16,338 bases of DNA from DATJMJ01 sp035508795 (GTDB taxonomy: Bacteria > Actinomycetota > Acidimicrobiia > Acidimicrobiales > Palsa-688), in contig DATJMJ010000036.1 of the NCBI GenBank assembly GCA_035508795.1, forward strand, positions 1 through 16,338. Direction: 5' to 3'. Each line of letters begins with the position of its first letter. The first letter of the stretch is position 1. Below, one piece after another: positions 13,563 to 16,338 of the stretch. The notes beneath the pieces are model-generated. The model searched no databases, was not told the DNA's origin, and saw nothing but the letters and a program-made list of their open reading frames with translations. The translations under genes were made by a program, and so were the position numbers.

Positions 13563-14219
13563 ATGTCGAGCGCGCAGCCGATCGACGTGAGGGACATGGC
13601 GATCGTTCACCAAACGTTCCGCAAAGGGTACGCAGAGGCGGCAGGTCTCGTGCGCGCCGCCGCAGCACCGTCGCCGGCCCGCGTCACCTTCTTGGCCGAC
13701 CACGTAGATTTCGGCCTGGCAATGCTGCACTTCCACCACGAGGGCGAAGACGAGCTGCTCTACCCCAAGCTGATCGAGCGTGCCCCAGAAAAGGCGGCGG
13801 TAACCGAGCAGACCAAGCTCCAGCACGACGAGATCGGCAAAGCCATCGACGTAGTCTCGGCGGCGTGCAAGGCCTGGCGCCAGAGGCCTGCGCCAGATAC
13901 CGGTGAAGCGCTGGCAAGCGCTCTCGAGCGGCTCAACGTGGTTGTCCAGCCACACCTCGACGACGAAGAGCAAAAGGTCGTCCCGCTCGCCGCGGTGACA
14001 CTGACGAAGAAGGAGTGGGACGCCATCGGCGAGCACGCAGTCGCCCAGATCCCGCGTGACAAAAAGGGTGTCGCGTTCGGGATGATCCTCGAACCGCTCG
14101 AGCCAGCCGACCGCGCCTACATGATGCGTTTCCTACCAGCCCCTGTGCGCTTGCTCTACCCGGTCCTGATCGGACGTGCCTGGAAGAAGTACGCAGCCAC
14201 GCTGCGCACGGGGACCTGA
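13563..14219 (+). CDS. Hemerythrin HHE-domain protein
   Basis: 218 residues. The first about 145 form a four-helix hemerythrin-type domain able to hold a non-heme di-iron centre. Candidate ligands are His16 (IVHQTFRKGY), His47 and/or His56-His59 with Glu60-Glu62 (LHFHHEGEDELLYP), His88 with Glu90 (LQHDEIGKAI), and His131 with Glu135 (PHLDDEEQKV). Such proteins bind oxygen or nitric oxide, sense them, or repair iron-sulfur centres. A conserved-looking C-terminal part (about 150-218, ending RFLPAPVRLLYPVLIGRAWKKY) is found in actinobacterial relatives and may dock or attach to the membrane. The frame extends up to GTG at 13461, but AGGGAGGG sets ATG 13563 as the start. It follows glnA1 by 295 bp, so probably a separate unit. 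Specific role unknown. Confidence 0.88.
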   Translation: MSSAQPIDVRDMAIVHQTFRKGYAEAAGLVRAAAAPSPARVTFLADHVDFGLAMLHFHHEGEDELLYPKLIERAPEKAAVTEQTKLQHDEIGKAIDVVSAACKAWRQRPAPDTGEALASALERLNVVVQPHLDDEEQKVVPLAAVTLTKKEWDAIGEHAVAQIPRDKKGVAFGMILEPLEPADRAYMMRFLPAPVRLLYPVLIGRAWKKYAATLRTGT

Positions 14220-14245
14220 ACTGCAGCTGAGCATGGTGCTACCTG

Positions 14246-14752
14246 ATGAGCTCTGAGCAGTACGAAGGCCCTGGTCCGCGCCAGTACGCGGTTCGTTCTT
14301 ACAACCAGCGCATGGCGAGACGGGTGGCCCGCAGGGCCCATGTCGACGGCGAAGGTGCTGCGGCGGTCGCCTTCACGTTCAACAACCTCGCGACCATGAC
14401 GGTCTTCGGCATGGTCGAGGACACCGCGAGGTTCGTCCCGGTCATCGGCCCCCTCGTCGACTTGGCGTTCAGCATCGTTGGTTTCTACTTCCACCGGATC
14501 GTGCTGGTCACGGACCAGAAGGTCTATGTGTTCCGCGACTGGCCGCTCCACTACCCGGGGAAGCTGCTGATGACGCATGGACGTGGACCGGGCGTCGTGC
14601 AGCTAGGGGCACCGGCCGCCTCGTCGTTCATGCGGTTCATCCGGCGCGGTCAGCTGACCTTCCGGGACGGGACGACCGTGTACCACACCGTCATCTTCAT
14701 CCGCCGGGCGCGGTACATCGCACAGGAAGCCAACCTGCCCGCAGGCCACTAG
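14246..14752 (+). CDS. Hypothetical protein with possible PH-like membrane-associated fold
   Basis: Function not recognised; 168 residues. Residues 1-35 are charged and Tyr/Arg-rich. A hydrophobic stretch at about 62-82 (ARFVPVIGPLVDLAFSIVGF) could be one membrane helix or a buried helix. It is followed by FHRIVLVTDQKVYVFRDW, resembling the 'LTdkrvy' strand pair of bacterial PH-like (YdbT/bPH) domains, and then a beta-rich part (QLTFRDGTTVYHTVIFI). A PH-like fold is inferred from this pattern only. It begins 26 bp after the hemerythrin gene stop, so the two are probably co-transcribed. No clear ribosome site precedes ATG 14246, which lowers certainty of the start but not of the gene. Confidence 0.68.
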   Translation: MSSEQYEGPGPRQYAVRSYNQRMARRVARRAHVDGEGAAAVAFTFNNLATMTVFGMVEDTARFVPVIGPLVDLAFSIVGFYFHRIVLVTDQKVYVFRDWPLHYPGKLLMTHGRGPGVVQLGAPAASSFMRFIRRGQLTFRDGTTVYHTVIFIRRARYIAQEANLPAGH

Positions 14753-14878
14753 CGCCCGGCACCCGTGCTGAGGTCCTCCCTTTGCCGGCGTGCGTGCCCT
14801 ATCGTCAACGACCGGGTGTGCCAACCGTACCGAGGACAGCGATGCTGAGGGTGCCGCGGCCCCGGCAGGTGGCCTGAC

Positions 14879-16195
14879 GTGGCGATGGTCCCCGGGCCTC
14901 AGCTGCGGCCTCTCGGCCTCGGCGAGCGGCTCGATGCGTCTTTCAAGATTTTCGGCCGCAACTTCTCGCCCATGGCCAAGGCGATCTTGGTCATCGCCGT
15001 GCCGGCCGGGCTAGTAGACGCCCTCATCACCATCTCGACTGCACTGCCGCGCAACGCAGTGAGCGGTACGTCCACAGCCAACCTGACCGGTGGCAACGTC
15101 TCTGCATACGTGGCCGGGCTCCTCGTCGTGCTCGCAATAACTGAGGTTGTCACGGCCGTTGCGACAGCGACTTGCTATCGCATCATCGCCAACGCCTATC
15201 TCGGCCAGCCGGTCCAATGGCGCGCCGCGCTGCGAGCGGGGGCAGCACGCTTCTTTTCCATCCTCTGGATCGTGTTCCTGACCATTTGCGCGATCAGTTT
15301 GCCGGCGGCGGCGCTCACCGTATTGGTCGTGCTGTTCGCCGTCGTGCACGTGACGGCCATTGCAGTGCTCGTGGGCGTCGTCGGTGGCCTGGCATGGCTT
15401 GTTTTCCTGATCTGGTTCGGTGCTTGCAGCCAGTTGGCGGTGCCCACTTTGATGATCGAGGACATCCGCGGCTGGAAGGCCATCAGGCGGTCCATAGGGC
15501 TGTGCCGGCGTATGTGGTGGTCGGTCTTTGGCACCGAGCTGGTGGCGAACATCATCGTCGGGATCGCCAGCGTGGCGATCGAGATCGTCGCCGCAGTGGC
15601 GACGGCGGCAACAGGTGATAGCGCCACCGCGTCGGGCATTACCGGGTTTTTCACACGTACCGTTACCCTCCTGGTCGCCACGCCCTTCTCGGCGGCCGTG
15701 CTGGTGGTGCTGTCGATCGACCTCAGGGTGCGCAAGGAGGGGTTCGACATCCATCTGCTTGCATCCCGGATGGGGGTGGCTGCAAGCCCCACGGCCCTGT
15801 CGTTCGTCCAGCCGCAATACGGGTGGGGCCAGGGCCCGTTCGGCCCCGGGGCGGCCGGTGGCGCCGGCGGTGCCGGGGCGGCAGGTGGTGCCGGGGCGGC
15901 AGGTGGTGCCGGGGCGGCCGGTGGCTGGTGGCCCGCTCCAACGGCAACGGGCTACCCGCCGCCCACCATGCCTTACCCCCCTCCGTCGTCGGGGCAGGGA
16001 TGGCCGCCTCCCCAACCCCCTGTGGCTCCCCCCGGCGCCGGGCCGCCGCCCGCTCACCCGCCCGCTTACCCGGTGCCGCCTTACCCCCACCCACCCACGG
16101 GCCCCGGCCCAGCCGTCCCACCACCCGCTGGTGGCGGAACTCCCGTGGAGCCTCCCGGCGACAATGCCACGGGGAGTTCCCCGGGTACGGGCTAG
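14879..16195 (+). CDS. Polytopic membrane protein with Gly/Ala repeat and Pro-rich cytoplasmic-type tail
   Basis: 438 residues. The start LRPLGLGERLDASFKIFGRNFSP is the short amphipathic lead-in seen in actinobacterial membrane proteins of the glycerophosphodiester phosphodiesterase membrane-domain type. About six hydrophobic segments follow: around 32-55, 76-98, 123-145, 146-180 (one or two), 222-245 and 262-285. Between them lies IEDIRGWKAIRRSIGLCRR, a motif typical of this family. Residues about 300-438 are disordered: first a GAAGGA repeat (about 324-349), then a Pro/Tyr-rich tail. GTG at 14879 is chosen because AGGTGG lies 6 nt upstream; ATG two codons later is the alternative. The next gene starts two bases after its stop, so they form one operon. 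No enzyme motif is present. Role unknown, perhaps a scaffold or channel-like partner of the downstream membrane protein. Confidence 0.82.
   Translation: MAMVPGPQLRPLGLGERLDASFKIFGRNFSPMAKAILVIAVPAGLVDALITISTALPRNAVSGTSTANLTGGNVSAYVAGLLVVLAITEVVTAVATATCYRIIANAYLGQPVQWRAALRAGAARFFSILWIVFLTICAISLPAAALTVLVVLFAVVHVTAIAVLVGVVGGLAWLVFLIWFGACSQLAVPTLMIEDIRGWKAIRRSIGLCRRMWWSVFGTELVANIIVGIASVAIEIVAAVATAATGDSATASGITGFFTRTVTLLVATPFSAAVLVVLSIDLRVRKEGFDIHLLASRMGVAASPTALSFVQPQYGWGQGPFGPGAAGGAGGAGAAGGAGAAGGAGAAGGWWPAPTATGYPPPTMPYPPPSSGQGWPPPQPPVAPPGAGPPPAHPPAYPVPPYPHPPTGPGPAVPPPAGGGTPVEPPGDNATGSSPGTG
15848..15925. repeat. 18-bp in-frame tandem repeats coding for Gly/Ala
   Basis: The unit ggggcggcaggtggtgcc appears in full at 15875 and 15893, with a diverged copy at 15848 and a 15-bp partial copy at 15911; a 9-bp part-unit lies at 15866. 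It codes for GAAGGA within the disordered tail of the membrane protein. The length is a multiple of three throughout, so repeat changes would keep the frame. Confidence 0.85.
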
Positions 16196-16197
16196 CC

Positions 16198-16338
16198 ATG
16201 CCCACCAGTGGCGGCACAGGCGGCAGTTTCGCCTCAACGGCGCGCAACCAGGTCGAGCACATCCTGTCACGACCGCCGTACAGCACCTCGGGCAACGGCC
16301 CACGGCCGCTGGCGGGTATCTTCCGTGCTCTGGGGCGT
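16198..16338 (+). CDS. Start of a DUF4129-type membrane protein, 3' end outside the window
   Basis: The first 47 codons of a gene, open to the window edge. ATG at 16198 lies two bases after the stop of the upstream membrane protein. There is no clear ribosome site, so translational coupling is likely. The visible part (ARNQVEHILSRPPYS, then RPLAGIFRALGR) resembles the cytoplasmic lead-in of actinobacterial DUF4129 proteins, which continue into a membrane segment and a C-terminal DUF4129 domain. Such genes often follow membrane proteins of the kind found upstream, which supports the call, but the diagnostic domain is not in the window. Confidence 0.6.
   Translation, partial: MPTSGGTGGSFASTARNQVEHILSRPPYSTSGNGPRPLAGIFRALGR

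Noticed and set aside
15011..16303. 430-codon minus-strand frame
   Set aside because: Antisense to the polytopic membrane protein, which has clear membrane segments and a ribosome site.

Overview
The window is high-GC bacterial chromosome with actinobacterial hallmarks: GTG and TTG starts, two adjacent type I glutamine synthetases (GlnA1-like and GlnA2-like), an orphan GlnR-like OmpR-family regulator beside them, and very Thr/Pro- and Gly/Ala-rich surface proteins. The lineage cannot be fixed by eye. A deep actinobacterial branch such as Acidimicrobiia is an inference only. Most of the window reads as ordinary housekeeping chromosome. No transposase, integrase, phage gene, CRISPR array or rRNA was seen.

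Bases 1-1000: the 3' part of an ABC-2 type permease (plus strand, cut by the window edge), then a tRNA-Arg(ACG) on the minus strand. Bases 1026-4537, all minus strand: two single-pass membrane proteins with extracytoplasmic Thr/Ser/Pro-rich stalks or tails, and upstream of them a HAD-family phosphatase. Bases 4626-6676, plus strand: glucose-6-phosphate isomerase, start-stop coupled to a small protein that joins a MerR/excisionase-like helix-turn-helix to a TOBE (molybdate/pterin-binding type) domain. Bases 6763-7167, minus strand: a 134-residue unknown protein.

Bases 7477-9480 form an iron-sulfur and repair cluster. An Mrp/ApbC-type Fe-S carrier ATPase (minus) is divergent from a HesB/IscA/ErpA-type Fe-S insertion protein (plus). 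A RidA-family protein follows directly. RidA only reaches family length if it starts at a CTG codon that overlaps the erpA stop.

Bases 9477-13267 form a nitrogen-assimilation cluster: glnR-like regulator and glnA2 (minus, glnA2 upstream), divergent from glnA1 (plus). The 257-bp divergent control region contains 11-bp-spaced GTGAAC-type half-sites, a plausible GlnR operator, and two overlapping GC hairpins in the glnA2 leader. GlnA1 has the adenylylation-site tyrosine; GlnA2 lacks it and has a six-residue insertion in its active-site flap.

Bases 13563-16338, plus strand: a hemerythrin-domain protein, a small protein with a possible PH-like membrane-associated fold, a polytopic membrane protein with a Gly/Ala repeat and proline-rich tail, and the first 47 codons of what looks like a DUF4129-type membrane protein.

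The observations most worth a second look are the CTG-started RidA, the GlnR/glnA2/glnA1 control region, the GlnA2 flap insertion, the HTH-TOBE protein coupled to pgi, and the Mrp lacking half of its CxxC motif. No clearly new multi-gene system was found.
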